From the NCBI GenBank assembly GCA_030549495.1, contig JAUIRK010001052.1, positions 2,604,001 to 2,668,000 of the forward strand: 64,000 bases of DNA, given 5' to 3'. Numbering within the stretch: the stretch's first letter is position 1; the number at the start of each line of letters is the position of its first letter. The notes below the pieces were generated by a model that was not told where the DNA came from, did no database searches, and saw nothing but the letters and a program-made list of their open reading frames with translations. Source of the DNA: Nectonema munidae. Lineage: Eukaryota; Nematomorpha; Nectonematoida; Nectonematidae. The position numbers were made by a program, and so were the translations under genes. Shown piece by piece: positions 52,043 to 63,847 of the stretch.

Positions 52043-52860
52043 TGCTGGCGCCTCCACTTTAATATTTTTTCTTACTCCCTTGCATGCTATTGAAGCACAA
52101 CTTTGTTTGGTACTGCTCTCATCACATCTAGCATCAAACAATTAAACACACTCAAATTGTATTTAACTTATAAAAATAAAACAAAATAGTTTAAGCATTT
52201 GTTTTCAAGTTAGATTTCTAAGAATTAGCTTAGACGATTTTAGTTTCGAATGTACTACTGAATAAGTTGTGCAATAGAATGAGCATAATTTCAACCGAAA
52301 GCACAATCTCTGAGGCTATCTGGAGATTTCGATCAATTAATATTTTTCGTTAGTTCGAGATTTTGTCTTTTCAGGCTTTTATTGATTACAAACAGTGCCC
52401 TCACTGAAGTTTCATTACAGGGGGGGGGGGGGCAAAACTACATATCTAAAATTTTGATTTAACATAGAAATTGGACTAAGACAGCATCTAAGTATTTATT
52501 CATATTTAATTATCAAGCTTCATTAACTTGTACAATAATTTTTATTATATAACACAAGTTTCCAAGTAACACTTATTAAAACAAGATTAGTCTTTTTTGA
52601 GTTAAACTCTTTCAAATACTCTTCTTTTATTATTTCAGAATTTATATTCTTTCTTCGTTTCTTTGCGTTTGTTTTTTTAGTGTATCGTATGCATCCTCAA
52701 TCAGTCGCTAACTTCACTTCATCAAGTTTGATAAAGCTTCTTTGAAGAAGGGAAATATATAATTTTGCATTAAAAAATTTTTGTTCCAAATAAAAATTCT
52801 TTTTTGTACATTTTGTTCTTCGATATTGATAGTAACAGGATTTATCATATAGTCGTTGAA
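52043..52860. other. Intergenic, no coding feature
   Basis: Contains a run of about 14 G at 52422. Otherwise AT-rich and unrecognised. Confidence 0.45.
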
Positions 52861-54660
52861 ATTGTGTCAAATGAGTGGAGGTATAATGACGGATCAGTCA
52901 GGGATTATGGAGACGAATCCAAGATATAATAGTATAAACAATAATATGTTAGATTTGCACATTATGCATGGACCTCTTGTAGACGATGAAATAGTCTCTT
53001 GCAATTATCTTTTATATCCATAGAGACCTAAAATTATGCGTACTTCTCTTGGGATAGATGTACATTGAACTCTCATTTCCATTGCATCATCTGCAAGTTG
53101 AAAACAAGGAATTTATTATTTCTTTATACCTCCATATCTGGAAGAATATAATTATGGACAGTTATTCATAACGATTACTGAAGTGTTTAGAGCAGCCATG
53201 TCCAAATAGTTACAAAACACAGCGACTGGCCATCTTCGTGTGGACCTGTATGTTGTGAAATTTCGGCACATTTGATTTGCTTTGTCTACCCCACACTAGT
53301 ACTGGTTATAGACCAGCATCGACTCTGGTTTTTTTCTTTCTCCACAAAATGAGATTGGGCACAAAATGAGATTGGGCCATAGTGCTGACTGCTCAATGGC
53401 TTTGAAATTGATGCGAACGTGGTTTTTGGAAATGTATGCAACTAAAGAAGAGAAATCTCTATACTCGAGATTCACATTTATCAAGACCTTCTTGGCTTAG
53501 ATATCTTTTTTTAAAAATTTGAGGAACACACCTTCTAGAATCTTCTATAAAAATCGATCACATATTATTCCTGTTCTGCTGGGAAATGAAGAGTTCAAAA
53601 CTAAACGCTTTGTTATTTCGAACCTATGAAAAAATTGGAATCACTATAGTTTGAGATGTAAATTTCAGGCGATAAAACGGTTCGGGGGTCTTTTTGGTGG
53701 TAAAATGTGATCCCCCACTTGCGAGGTTTCCTTGAGTCAAAAATTTTGATTAGACAATTTCCTTGGTATCTCAAAACTTGCTCATCAACGGTAACATACT
53801 GGTTAGGAGTCCAATACGTAAAAATTACGAGAGAAAATTTTTGTATGTGTCAAAGCCTAGCGGGGACTCCAAACTTTCCTGTTCCCCGCAGGGAAGGTTT
53901 TATCTCCGTTTTTGGGGAATTGATAGAAAAATTGATCCTTCATATTCTGCAAATATATACATTACAAATCTTTATCTTTTTGTAAACATATACATTATTT
54001 ACTTCTCAACATGATTTCAATATGAAATAATACTGAAAAAACATTCGTTTTGGTTGCATGTCAATTTTTGTTGGGCAAAATAAGGAATTATTTAAAAATT
54101 AGCTTAAATAAAAAAGTTTTCATCTTTTTGTTTCATGAAATACTTTTATATTTCATCATTGAGAAAATTGTTTCCCGACCCGCCCGTTCCCCGCGGGGAG
54201 GGCATCTCCCCGAACGACCTAAAAATTCACTCCCCGCTGGGCTACGCGTATAAATATTTGTATGCGTGTAGTTGTGTGTATAGGTATTTGTCCCTGTTTG
54301 CATATTTGTTCGTATTCGTGTTTCTATGAGTGATGTCACATCTTGAAAAGCATGATCTTACTTCGTCAAAACTTTATTGAAATGGTGGTGTATAATCCTT
54401 GTAGAGGCAATTTTATCCATTTCTGTTTCTCTTGTCAGAGGGTTGTCAAATCGTAAAAATCTTTATATTAATTTAAAATCATTTTTAGTAAGAACAGCTT
54501 TTACAAAAAAAAAGAATTTTTTTGCGAAAACAATTTTTCTATCGAAACTTTTTGATCGTGATTTATTCCCATTTGGTAGAGGCAAGCAATATAAGCAAGT
54601 TTATCAATGCAGAAAGATGAAGCAAAAAACCACATCGGTAGAAATATAGTTATTTCCTTC
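52860..54660 (-). pseudogene. piggyBac transposase remnant, interrupted by a GC-rich insertion
   Basis: Minus-strand frames in order: RFLRFDNPLTRE and MDKIASTRIIHHHFNK (about 54480-54375), QYVTVDEQVLRYQGNCLIKI and RKPRKWGITFYH (53810-53710), RDFSSLVAYISKNHVRINFK and GERKKPESMLVYNQY (53460-53296), then a RWP...FCNYLD block (about 53230). These align block by block with the complete piggyBac at 37-39 kb, but the family is not identical. Stops and frame changes are frequent. Between HHHFNK and QYVTVDEQ about 500 bp are inserted. Confidence 0.78.
53860..54365. mobile_element. Foreign insertion with GC-rich ends in the piggyBac remnant
   Basis: It splits the transposase frame. It has GC-rich patches unlike the surroundings: AGCGGGGACTCC and GTTCCCCGCAGGGAAGG near 53860-53900, and GTTCCCCGCGGGGAGGG near 54186-54202 containing the 12-bp palindrome TCCCCGCGGGGA, then CTCCCCGCTGGGCTA at 54230-54244. 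The patches are partly inverted relative to each other. The right part has GTGTGTATAGGTATTTG-like simple sequence. Family unknown; exact ends and target duplication not found. Confidence 0.45.
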
Positions 54661-54790
54661 TATAGTTTGTCTGATAAAATATCAGGAGATATATATTCAT
54701 ATTCTGTACTCATAGTCAGAAAAAAACAGATACCTATCAAAAAAGAAGATAACGGAGAATAGAGAAACGAGGAATAAAGCACAATTTGAA

Positions 54791-54960
54791 AAACGCGGGA
54801 TGGCGGAGAAATTAGAAACGTTGGATGACGGAGAAATTAGAAGCGTGGGATGACGGAGAAATTAGAAGCGTGGGATGACGGAGAAATCAGAAACGTGGGA
54901 TGACGGAGAAATAAGAAGAAAAAACCAGGGGATAACGGAGAAATAAGAAGATGTGAAAAT
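54791..54960 (+). repeat. 25-bp minisatellite, about six units
   Basis: Unit GGATGACGGAGAAATTAGAA + GCGTG at period 25 (starts near 54798, 54823, 54848, 54873, 54898, then degenerating). G-rich on the plus strand. Confidence 0.9.
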
Positions 54961-55019
54961 GAGAAAGAGTTCGATTATATTTTGCATGTTGAGTAAACGG
55001 GGAAATTATTTTTCGACGT

Positions 55020-55355
55020 GCAATATATCTCGATCTTATTTACTAAAAAGTCAAACGTAAGCCATCTTCGCTGCGTAACATCTTTTATATTACTACTGTT
55101 CCTCCTATATGAGGGAAATACAAACTTACCACAATGATATTCAGCAAATGTGATCATGCTGGGAAAGAGAAGGATATTCAGACGCTGCGTATACATATTT
55201 GATATAACTTCGATTGTGCCTCTATGAGGGAAATTGTATACAAATTTCCCACAATGATGAACAAAATCGAACGGATGCCGTTCGTTGCGTAACATCTTTT
55301 ATTCGGAGTCTATGAGGAAAATATAAACCTACGACAATGATGAGCAAATGTTTCA
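55020..55355 (+). repeat. Satellite-like repeat, left of the hAT insertion
   Basis: Recurring blocks GCGTAACATCTTTTAT, CTATGAGGGAAAT and CCACAATGATGA/ACAATGATATT repeat two to three times with a period near 120-170 bp. The pattern resumes to the right of the hAT at 58590-58740. Confidence 0.72.
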
Positions 55356-55363
55356 CCGTAACG
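55356..55363 (+). repeat. 8-bp target duplication of hAT, left
   Basis: CCGTAACG, identical to 58582-58589. Confidence 0.88.
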
Positions 55364-58300
55364 CAGGCGCGGATTCAAGAAATGTAAATAGGAGGGGCGC
55401 AAAACGTGCACAAGTATGTATTAGCTGTTTTGATGGGGGTCTCTTAATGAAAAGTCACCATTATCAAAACTCTCTGAATCAAAATCTCTTTAACGAAACC
55501 CACAACCTTTCATCATGAAGATAACCAAAATCATAGCATATTAAATAAAACAGGTAAATAACTAAAATAAAGATAGAGGTATTGAAATTAAATTTATTGC
55601 AAAAATCCTCAAAACTAAATCGTATGTTTAGTTATTTCTCTGCAAGGGATTGATGAGAAGCATTCTTCGTGGTTGTTGTCTGGATACATTTCAACACTGA
55701 TCAACATCAATGTTGATGTCCCGGGATACATAAAGAAGAAGAAGGATTTAATCTTTCTTCTCATAGAACTCTGGATGCTCCTTTAATATGTTTTAGAGAG
55801 GAGTTTCCACTTCAACTCCACTTGAAGAAACTGCTGTTAGTTGTAAAAATGTAAAACTTTAGTAATGTTCGGAAATAGATTTGGACAGGTTCTTATGTCT
55901 GATAGGTGGAAACTAAAGTGGTTGGAGTGTCTTCTTGGCTAACCATAACTTCTTCCAAAGCTCTAGTTCTTGAGAAAATGTAGAAGAGGATGGTAAGTCG
56001 GTATTGTGAAAATCAATTAGGGAAGAAACTGTTTCCTCTGTAATTTTGCAAAGATTGTTGGTAGAAGTAAAAAAAAGAGTGTTATCAAGTGTACTAAATC
56101 TGATATCCATTTGTTGTACAACACCATCCACAAATGGTATGAAAACTGCTCGTTTGAAATACTCCTTTGCATCTACAGCTTCAATATTATTTCTAAGTGT
56201 TTGTTACTGCATCTTCTAGGAATTGTCATTGAAATGCAGCTAAGTTTATCATTTTTTCTGAATTTGAATATATGATATCATATTCAGCTTCATTGGTTCT
56301 TGCAGATTTGAGAGTTTCCCTAATCAGTTCTACCATGTTGTAAGTTGAATTATCCATTTCAGTTCCTGCAGTTTGTTGCTGAGTCCCATGAAGTATCCAA
56401 AAATATATAACACTGTTTGGAAACTGATGATAAATGTGCAATCTGTTATGCGTTCATTAGCCCATATCCTCTGTTACGTTCCACATCCATTCATAAGAGA
56501 ATTGCATCAAACATGAAGAAAGCTTCATAAAGATCTTCAAAATCCTGAGTGTTGTTATTTTTCTACCCATCGTGTTTCACAAAATATCTTCATTTTTGAC
56601 TTTGTAATAACACTTTTGTTGTCCTTTCTTTGTTGATGGTATTTACAGATTGTTCAAGCCCACATCTCTTTGGGGAGATATGAAAAAAATTCGAGTTGTT
56701 TTAGTACTCTAACATTAGATGAATTTCTCACCTGACTACTCTTGAGAGAACAAGATTTAAATCGTGGTTACTGCAGTAATGATATGTTGCTTTTGGAGAT
56801 ATTTCTAGAAATTTTGAGCAAAACCATTGTACTTTCCTGACATGTTTGTCCATCCACTGTTTGGGAACGACAGAATCCTACATCGATTCCAGCAGTAGAA
56901 AGTGATTTAATAACATTTTCACAAATGTCCAGCCCCCTTGTGCTTTCACATTGTACAAATTCAAACAACCTTTCGATAGGTTTATTATCACGTGTATAGC
57001 GTAAAGCAATTCCTAGTTGTTCTCAATTGCTTACATCATTTACCTCATCACATTGTAGTCGAAGTATGGTCAAATGGTGTTCATATAATTCTCTAACAAT
57101 TTCACTCTGTATATATCTTTTAATGCAACCCAATAGTTCATTTTGACAAGTTTTAGAAGTATATTTTGATTTTTTACAATTTTAAAATGATCTGCAAAAT
57201 GTAATCCCCAGAGTCTATTCTAAAGTTTAAAAGTTCCTTAAAATTACCATGGTTGTAGTCAGTGAATTTATTGTGTCGTCATCTCTGTGGTCGTAAGGAA
57301 TTCGGTCGACAAAATATCAATGATTTTGTAATAGGTTAAGAATTTTTCGATTCCGTTCTATCTTTCAGCAGAGATACGTTTAGTGAGGCATCAACACTTA
57401 GAAAGATTTTGGTATGTTTCGACGAAAGTTTTCATTCTAAACATTGATGACAAGTGATATTCAGTTACACTATGATTTTTTATATCTTCTTTTGATCTTT
57501 CCAATTATTATACACTTCCGTTATGAACTTTTTCCAGATCGATGTGAATTGTTCGGAAAAAAACGATAATACAAAAAATGTCTTTAATTTAGAATAACAA
57601 TAAACTTAAAAATGTTGAACCACTCTCTTTGACAATGCGTTTCATTTCGAGTCGCTTTTCTTTTATCCTTGTATAGTTTTGAGGAAAACTTGAAAGTTGG
57701 TTCTGGAAAGTCTCAATAAAGTAAAACTTCATCTGATCGTTAGCTTTATGATCAAAAAGACTAATGTCTGGAAGTTATTTTCAAGTGTCCTGTCTCTCAG
57801 TAGAAATATTGTTTTGAGTATGTTCAACAAGAAATGTTGTAGGCAAATCATCAGTATCCATGATTTGACTACTAGGCCACTTCCAAGTTTTCACTAAAAG
57901 TTTCTTTAGTAAAAGTTTGTCTGAGGTTATTTGAATACGTTCGGCATTATCACTTGAAAGTCTTAAATAAAAAGTAAACATATATCTAAAAAAAATTTTT
58001 AAGTGAAAAAAAACTTTTCTTGCCATCTTCTGTGTTTCTTGATTTGAAGTAATCTGATATTTTTCTTTTGTTCATTATCAAAAAACGAATTCAGGAATAG
58101 TTACTTGTTTATATAGTAATTAATCAAAAAAAATTTTGATCAAACAAAAATCTAAAAATATTAATCAGAATGATCCAAAATTGTTAATACAAAATAATAA
58201 TTATAACTTACTACGTTTACTCAATATAATAAGTTTATGTATTTCAAACACTTTAAGTCAAATTTGAAGGGTGGTCGTAAAATGAACTTTAAGATTTGCA

Positions 58301-58581
58301 AATAAACAGGCCATGAAACAACTAGAAAAAATTATATTTAAAAAATTTTTATACAGTTTTTTTAAATTAACAAAAAACTTTTTCAAGAGTGCAATTTCCA
58401 AAACATTTTAAAGAGAATAGTAAAAAAATATAGAGAAAGTATTCATTAACTCCATCATTCAAACACAACAAACATTATATTTGAAATTAAAAAATTTCAA
58501 AGTTACACAAAACTAAATAACTTTGCCAGTTATTTTTCAACTTACTTTGATAATTTTAAGGGGGGCGCGCGCCGGGTGCTG
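55364..58581 (-). mobile_element. hAT element with P52rIPK/ZMYM1-like transposase remnant (3.2 kb)
   Basis: The left end starts CAGGCGCGGATTC and the right end finishes GCGCGCGCCGGGTGCTG, giving short imperfect inverted ends (CAGgCGCGG / CAGcaCCCGGCGCG). The exact 8-bp duplication CCGTAACG flanks it. Minus-strand frames include FEFVQCESTRGLDICENVIK and SRCR/GFCRSQTVDGQTC (56950-56850), MDIRFSTLDNTLFF and TDLPSSSTFSQELELWKKLW (56120-55940), as in THAP12 (P52rIPK) and ZMYM1-like hAT proteins. Frames are broken throughout. It inserted into satellite DNA. Confidence 0.85.
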
Positions 58582-58589
58582 CCGTAACG
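58582..58589 (+). repeat. 8-bp target duplication of hAT, right
   Basis: CCGTAACG, identical to 55356-55363. Confidence 0.88.
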
Positions 58590-58745
58590 TTTTCATCATT
58601 TATTATGCGTCTATTGTGTACGTAATTTATAACTTCGATTCTAATCTGAGGGGAAATTGTACACGCTCACAATGATATTGAGCAACTGTAACATATTTAT
58701 TACATACTCGAAAAAAATATTCAGAAATTTTGTGTCGACATTGTA
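58590..58745 (+). repeat. Satellite-like repeat, right of the hAT insertion
   Basis: CTTCGATT, GAGGGGAAATTGTACA and CACAATGATATTGAGCAA continue the unit order seen at 55200-55355. Confidence 0.65.
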
Positions 58746-58849
58746 ATTTTTAATTTCCCAGATTACTTTTACTATTTTTTTCATAGTACATGCTTAAAAG
58801 TTGGCTAAAATTTAAATTTTAGACGAAGGCCGATGAGGCGTCTCTCTTT

Positions 58850-59060
58850 TTGCGTATATAAAAATTTAAATCTTGCGAGTGCGGGTGTTCTTTGTAGGAC
58901 GTCTGATTTTACTCCTGTACAAAAACATGTTGAGACGAGGCATTATTGCTTCTAATTGTGAAATCTTTTTGCCATAATTGGGTGACTTGTATCTCGTAAA
59001 AAGCGCCTTTTAAATCAAGTCTAATGCACCTTTAAATTCCTTGGAAATTTTCATTTTAAT
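58850..59060 (-). other. Possible reverse transcriptase-like scrap
   Basis: The minus strand gives RLDLKGAFYEIQVTQ, faintly like the first catalytic block of a reverse transcriptase. It is too short to assign a family; chance cannot be excluded. Confidence 0.25.
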
Positions 59061-59779
59061 GATGCGAGTCTATCAGTCCTTTATTTTCCATGGGAACTTA
59101 TCACGTATGTACATAATCACTTCTGAAAATTGTAATTTCTCTTGTAATCGATCATCATCACTAACCGTAAATTATGTCAAAATGTTTCCAAACCCACTTT
59201 GATAATTTTTCAGGTTTTCTCCTTGAAGTTTGAGCTAGCATCTAGTTGTTAGACATGAGCCTCATTCAACTAGCCCTCAATGGTTAGTTTTGATGATCAT
59301 TTTATACATAAATTAAAATCACTAGCATTTTACCAACTTGAGATTAATGCGGTTCCCCGTTTATGTTTTTTTGATGGATATTTATAATAATTGCGAAATA
59401 ATCTTGTCGGATTTCTAGTGGTTGTGCTTCATCATCGATATGTTTATAAGCTTCTATTCCAAGAATTGGTTCCTCCTTGATTAATAAAATCTTGTTTTTG
59501 ATTGACAAATTGGTTGAGGTTCTCCCTCAACTTGATGTATTTTAGACTTTCATTAGCAAGTGTCAACTCGCAGATGACTTATTACTGTAGCAACTACACG
59601 ACATTGTTCACGAAAGATGAGAAGCTGAAGTTGTGAAAACTGTCCTTATGTGCGTTTTCAACATCTTCAAAACAAAAATGAAGCATTAGTAATAAAAATA
59701 GTTGACGATCAGGTCTGTCAATAAAGACTTAACACGATTTCCTAAAAAGTATAGTTCCCTTTATAGATGAGACCGCGTA
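59060..59779. other. Intergenic, nothing recognised
   Basis: No open frame over 60 codons and no clear repeat in this stretch. Confidence 0.45.
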
Positions 59780-59794
59780 CAACATAACCAAAAT

Positions 59795-60519
59795 CATCAT
59801 CATCATCCATTCGCTCTAATGAGCAGGTCTTTGTCCTGGCGAGCCAAGGTCGACCTTGAATTTGCAGCGACGTCTCCATCTTCAATCTTCAGGTTCCTTT
59901 TCTTCATGTATTCTTTAACAGCATCTTTCCATCTTTTTTTTCAGTCTCCCTCTCCTCGCTTGTCCAGTGATGTTTTCATCCCATAGTCTCTTCGTTAGTC
60001 TTTGTGGATCCATTCTCTCTAAGTGTCCTAGCCAACGGAGTCTATGCTCTTCCAAATACTGCTCTATATCTTCCACCCCTGTCATTCTAATTTCTTTGCT
60101 TCGCACTTTGTCCAGTAGAGTTTTGCCACACATCATTCGTAACATCCTCATCTCAGCAGACTGCATGCGTCTCACTTCAACCTTCTTCATTGGCCAACAC
60201 TCTGCTCCATAACACATAACACTCCTTACACACGATTTGTTCCTTAACTTCAATGACAAAACTCTGCAACACAGTACGCCAGCAATATCATTAAACTTTT
60301 TCCAACCAGCTCTAATTCTTGATATCACCGTTTTTTCAATTTCGCCATCTCTTGTTAGAACATCACCCAAATAACAAAACTCCTCTATTTCGAATTCATC
60401 TTCACCTAATTTAACCAAGCCTTGATCTTCCACAATTTCATGATTTATCTTACAACTGCGACATGAAATTTTTCGCTCTGCTCAATGGAACAGATAAGCC
60501 TGAACATCTCTTATGAACC
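59795..60519 (-). mobile_element. RTE-type LINE, 5'-truncated copy (725 bp)
   Basis: Flanked by an exact 15-bp target duplication CAACATAACCAAAAT (59780-59794 and 60520-60534). The minus-strand 3' end is a (GAT)n tail, typical of RTE elements. It carries only the C-terminal part of ORF2. 5' truncation with target duplication shows target-primed insertion. Confidence 0.93.
59915..60486 (-). CDS. RTE ORF2 C-terminal fragment
   Basis: Open to about 60486 upstream of the Met at 60433. EIEEFCYLGDVLTRDGEIEK, SRIRAGWKKFNDIAGVL, CYGAECWPMKK, MRMLRMMCGKTLLDKVRSKE and HRLRWLGHLERMDPQRL are the conserved blocks after the reverse transcriptase of RTE/Proto-type LINEs (YLGxxL...RWxGHVxR). The reverse transcriptase core itself is absent, so no activity is expected. 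Confidence 0.92.
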
Positions 60520-60637
60520 CAACATAACCAAAATATAAAACAAAAATTGGCTTGCTTTGAAAAACTTGAAAGGAATAGAAACAAAAGGCAAAATCGAATC
60601 ATCAGCTGTCTTAAATCGTGATATGTCATTTTGTGTA

Positions 60638-62742
60638 CCCTATTTTCTGGCGTATAACGCGAACTTTTTTTCTCATCAAAAACTTATCGGCGTGTTATAC
60701 GTCTATAAAAACTAGAATAAAGAGATACTTCTTGCCCGTTATACGCCAATAAAATAACTAGAATAAGGTGATATATTATATGTCATTGCTAAAAGAAAAT
60801 GTGTCAATTACATGGAAGCAACATCAGTCATTATTTTAGTGTGTTTGATGTGTCCATTTTAATTTGCTTTTGATAAACGTTCATCTATTCTTTATATATT
60901 CGTAACCGGCCTTTTACACTACTGAGACATTTAACTGATATGAATTGTCTCTCTTCCTCTTCTTTCTCTGCTAGTTCTGTATTTCTCTCTATGTTATTAT
61001 GCCTTTATGTGTGTAGTCTGTAAATTCTGCTCTGTTTTATATTTTATCATCTCTCAACTGATTTTATTTTTATTGAAAATCAATTATTATACATCAATCT
61101 TATACTTTTACTAAAGATTATAATAAAAAGAGTCAAAACAGAAACGCTCATCTTATACAGCTTTTTATAAGCTAAGCCTTCTACAATGTGCAAATATTCA
61201 GGGAAATAGAGCAGCTGCTCCTTGTTTTGGGGAACCGCGTACTGAAAGCACTTTTCGCGGATGGAAAAAAATTAAAGAAAAACAAAACGTAATTTTAGAA
61301 GAAAGAGTGTTAAATATCCAAAACTTGAAAAAACTTATTGGATCGTTGGAAATCGAAAAACTGGCATAGCTGTTTCAACAAAAATGATCATTTTTGAGGC
61401 TGAAAAGTTTGTATAAGAGCTCAACTTATTTTATTTAAAAGTTCTACTTCATGAGTATCAATGTTTATGAAAAGATATGGCTTTATAGGAGCTAGAAGTA
61501 AAATGGCAGAAGAATAAGAAAAAATAATGGAATTTCTCAAGTTTTTATAAAAACCAGAAAATATGAAAATTGTGATTTGAATGAAATTGGTAATATGGAT
61601 GAAGTTCCCTTAACTTTTGATATTCCTAAAACGGTTGATTTCAAAAGAAATAAAACTATTATAATAAAAACAAGTCGGTTTGAAAAAATTCATTATACTG
61701 TTGTTTTAACTTGTTTAGCTAATGGTAAAAAACTTCCTGCTTTCCTTATATATAAAAGAAGGACATCCAAAAGAAAAAACACGACACGGTTTTCATGTGC
61801 ATGTTAATCCTAAAGGTCGGATGGAAGAAGGAGGCATCAAAATATGGATAGAAAAATCTGCAGAAAACGTTCTAAAGAAAATATTGGAAAGCCGTCTTTG
61901 CTAGTTCTTGAACAGTTTAGTGCTGATAAAATTGAGGCTATTAAAAAGATTTTCAGCAGGTCTATAACTAAATTTGCTGTAATTCATGGCGGCCTAAGTT
62001 TCAATTACAACATTTGGGTGTTTCGATTAACAAGCCATTCAAATCATTCATGCGTGAAGAGTGGAACAACTTTATGCAAGTTACAAATGAACATAAATTC
62101 ACTGTTAACAGAATATTAAAGCGTTTTACAATTAGTCTTGTTTGTGAATGGGTTAAAAAACATTGGAAACAGTTAAATAAGATATAGTTATAAAGGCTTT
62201 CAAGAAATGTGGAAATGGCACAGAAGATGATTTACTATTTGAGCATTCTCAAGAAGAAAGCTCTCAAAATCAAGAAAGTTAAGTTCAAAGTGAAAGTTAT
62301 TCCCGTAAAGAAAGTGAAACCATATAATTTTTTCTTTTTTCAATAAAATTTTTTAACATTTTATCACAGTTTGTTCTTACTAAAATCAAAATTTTATGAG
62401 AATTGTAGGAAATCAAAGTAAGAAAAAATTAAATCTGTACAACCAGTCCACCGACTATTTGACTACGGACAGTTTGTCTAACGGATATTTTCTAACCTAA
62501 CGCTCTAGCCCTAGGACAAACAGTCCGGCCACGGTTAAACTAAATTGACTCGTAATTATTAAATTGATCCCTAAATAAACTCAAAAAATAATATTATTGT
62601 AAATTCAATGTATTTTTTTAACCATAATGAAATGCAAAGATACGCTTACACAACAGTATATGCTGATGGGCGTTATACAACATTATTTTTCAAATCTCTA
62701 TTTTTGAAAATGTTAATGCGCTTTATACGCCAGAAAATACGG
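60638..62742 (+). mobile_element. pogo-family DNA transposon with intact ends (2.1 kb)
   Basis: Starts CCCTATTTTCTGGCGTATAA and ends as the inverse of CCGTATTTTCTGGCGTATAA, flanked by TA at 60636-60637 and 62743-62744. Subterminal GTTATACG motifs recur at 60696, 60740 and 62671, probable transposase sites. The encoded transposase is decayed. Confidence 0.92.
61170..62190 (+). pseudogene. pogo transposase remnant (HTH + DDE_1)
   Basis: Frames in order: GNRAAAPCFGEPRTESTFRG (HTH region), YPKLEK and NRKTGIAVSTKMIIFEAE (CENP-B-type domain), IGNMDEVPLTFDIPKTVDF with the first catalytic Asp, IIIKTSRFEKIHYTVVLTCL and ANGKKLPAFLIYKRR, PKGRMEEGGIKIWIEK, LLVLEQFSADK (Glu where the second Asp, as in LVWDSF, is expected), and MREEWNNFM-like end. 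It is of the fish/invertebrate pogo group with IGNMDETPVWFDMP. Multiple stops and frame changes in the N-terminal third and after 61800. Confidence 0.85.
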
Positions 62743-62744
62743 TA

Positions 62745-63105
62745 TCCAAAAAAATTTGCTATGCGCTTATAACCGAATAGCACTGTAAAAATGATTTAAA
62801 CTAAAAAGTTATGAATAAGAATGAACAAATGCAAAAAATTACAACAGCTAATCTTGGACAGATATAAAATTTCTTTTCATGTAAAAAGCAAAAAAAAATA
62901 GAATTGTGATGATAGTAGGTGAATTATAAAACTTATGGAGAAAAACTGAATTTTCCAATTCAACAAGGTAAATCAACAGTTGCTAGGACAATGTAGATGA
63001 GAAACGAGACTGGTTGTGCATAGAAGACAGGATTCTATGACCTGCAGATTTCAACAACAGGTAAAGTAGGCTAGCTGCACAAAAGAAAATACACCAACAT
63101 AACTG
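62745..63105. other. Intergenic, nothing recognised
   Basis: AT-rich; no element end or motif seen. Confidence 0.4.
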
Positions 63106-63780
63106 AAATTATTAAAGTGAAAGTGCCACTCACAGAAGACTTTGTTGAAGAAAGTAGTTATGAGATTTCAGAAAGACGAGATACTTTGAGTGAAAAAAGT
63201 ATTCCAAAAGTAGTGAAGATTTTGAGAAAATCGCAACCTCTAAAAGGCAAAAAAACTTATTCTGCAGTACGTTTACTGACAAGAAAGTGCAGTTCCAAAT
63301 TTTTAAAACTGAAAATTGGTGTTTACACTTTGATAAAATAAATATGGAGAAGAAGGAATATCAGTTAGTTAAAGAATGAAAATTGGGAAGCTAGACTTGC
63401 TGTTCTAGAACTGATTAATTGAAAATTTGAGATAATATTCAATGGAATTAGAACTGCGCTTGATGAATATGAACTCTGGTCGTCAAAAATATTGTATCTG
63501 ACACAACTGTAGCAAATACTAAAAGAAGCTTTGGCGTAGTAACACGGTAACAGAAACAGTTTCAAGATATTGGACAAGAGAAATCTGTATTCATTGGATG
63601 CGATACCATATTGCAGATAAAATATCGAAACATGTCTCTATTGATCATTTTGGAGAATCAACAAGTTCAAATCTCAGTTACTCAATTATGTCAACAATAT
63701 GAACAATTCGTTAATCCTGGGAAACCACTAAAGAAAGAAAGAAGAATTGGATCAGTGGCATATTTTTCTTTTTTAACAAA
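63105..63780 (+). pseudogene. hAT-type transposase fragment, relative of the 27.5-29.7 kb element
   Basis: A 74-codon frame (63117-63341) is followed by broken frames reading FNGIRTALDEYELWSSK, DTTVANTKRSFGVVTR, GQEKSVFIGCDTI, LSYSIMSTI and NPGKPLKKERRIGSVAYFS. The DTT-NT and FIGC blocks correspond to ISDTTAVNTGRLNG and YIGCQHH in the 28-kb transposase. No ends found. Confidence 0.6.
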
Positions 63781-63847
63781 ATTCTAGCAATTTATGGTCA
63801 GATTTCTACAAAAAAGTTAAGTTTTAGCAGTAATGCTTACCCTAAAT

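Noticed and set aside
52422-52436. G-runs (also at 17137 on the other strand, 21650, 25692, 27250) as regulatory G-quadruplexes
   Set aside because: They are single homopolymers without repeated G-tract spacing; likely slippage-prone repeats.
53707-54339. Plus-strand frames and a Thr/Tyr-rich minus frame as new proteins
   Set aside because: They are antisense to the piggyBac remnant or lie in GC-rich/simple sequence of the insertion.
54791-54960. CRISPR-like 25-bp repeats
   Set aside because: No spacers; tandem minisatellite.
58850-59060. New retroelement reverse transcriptase
   Set aside because: Only one weak block; kept as a low-confidence note.
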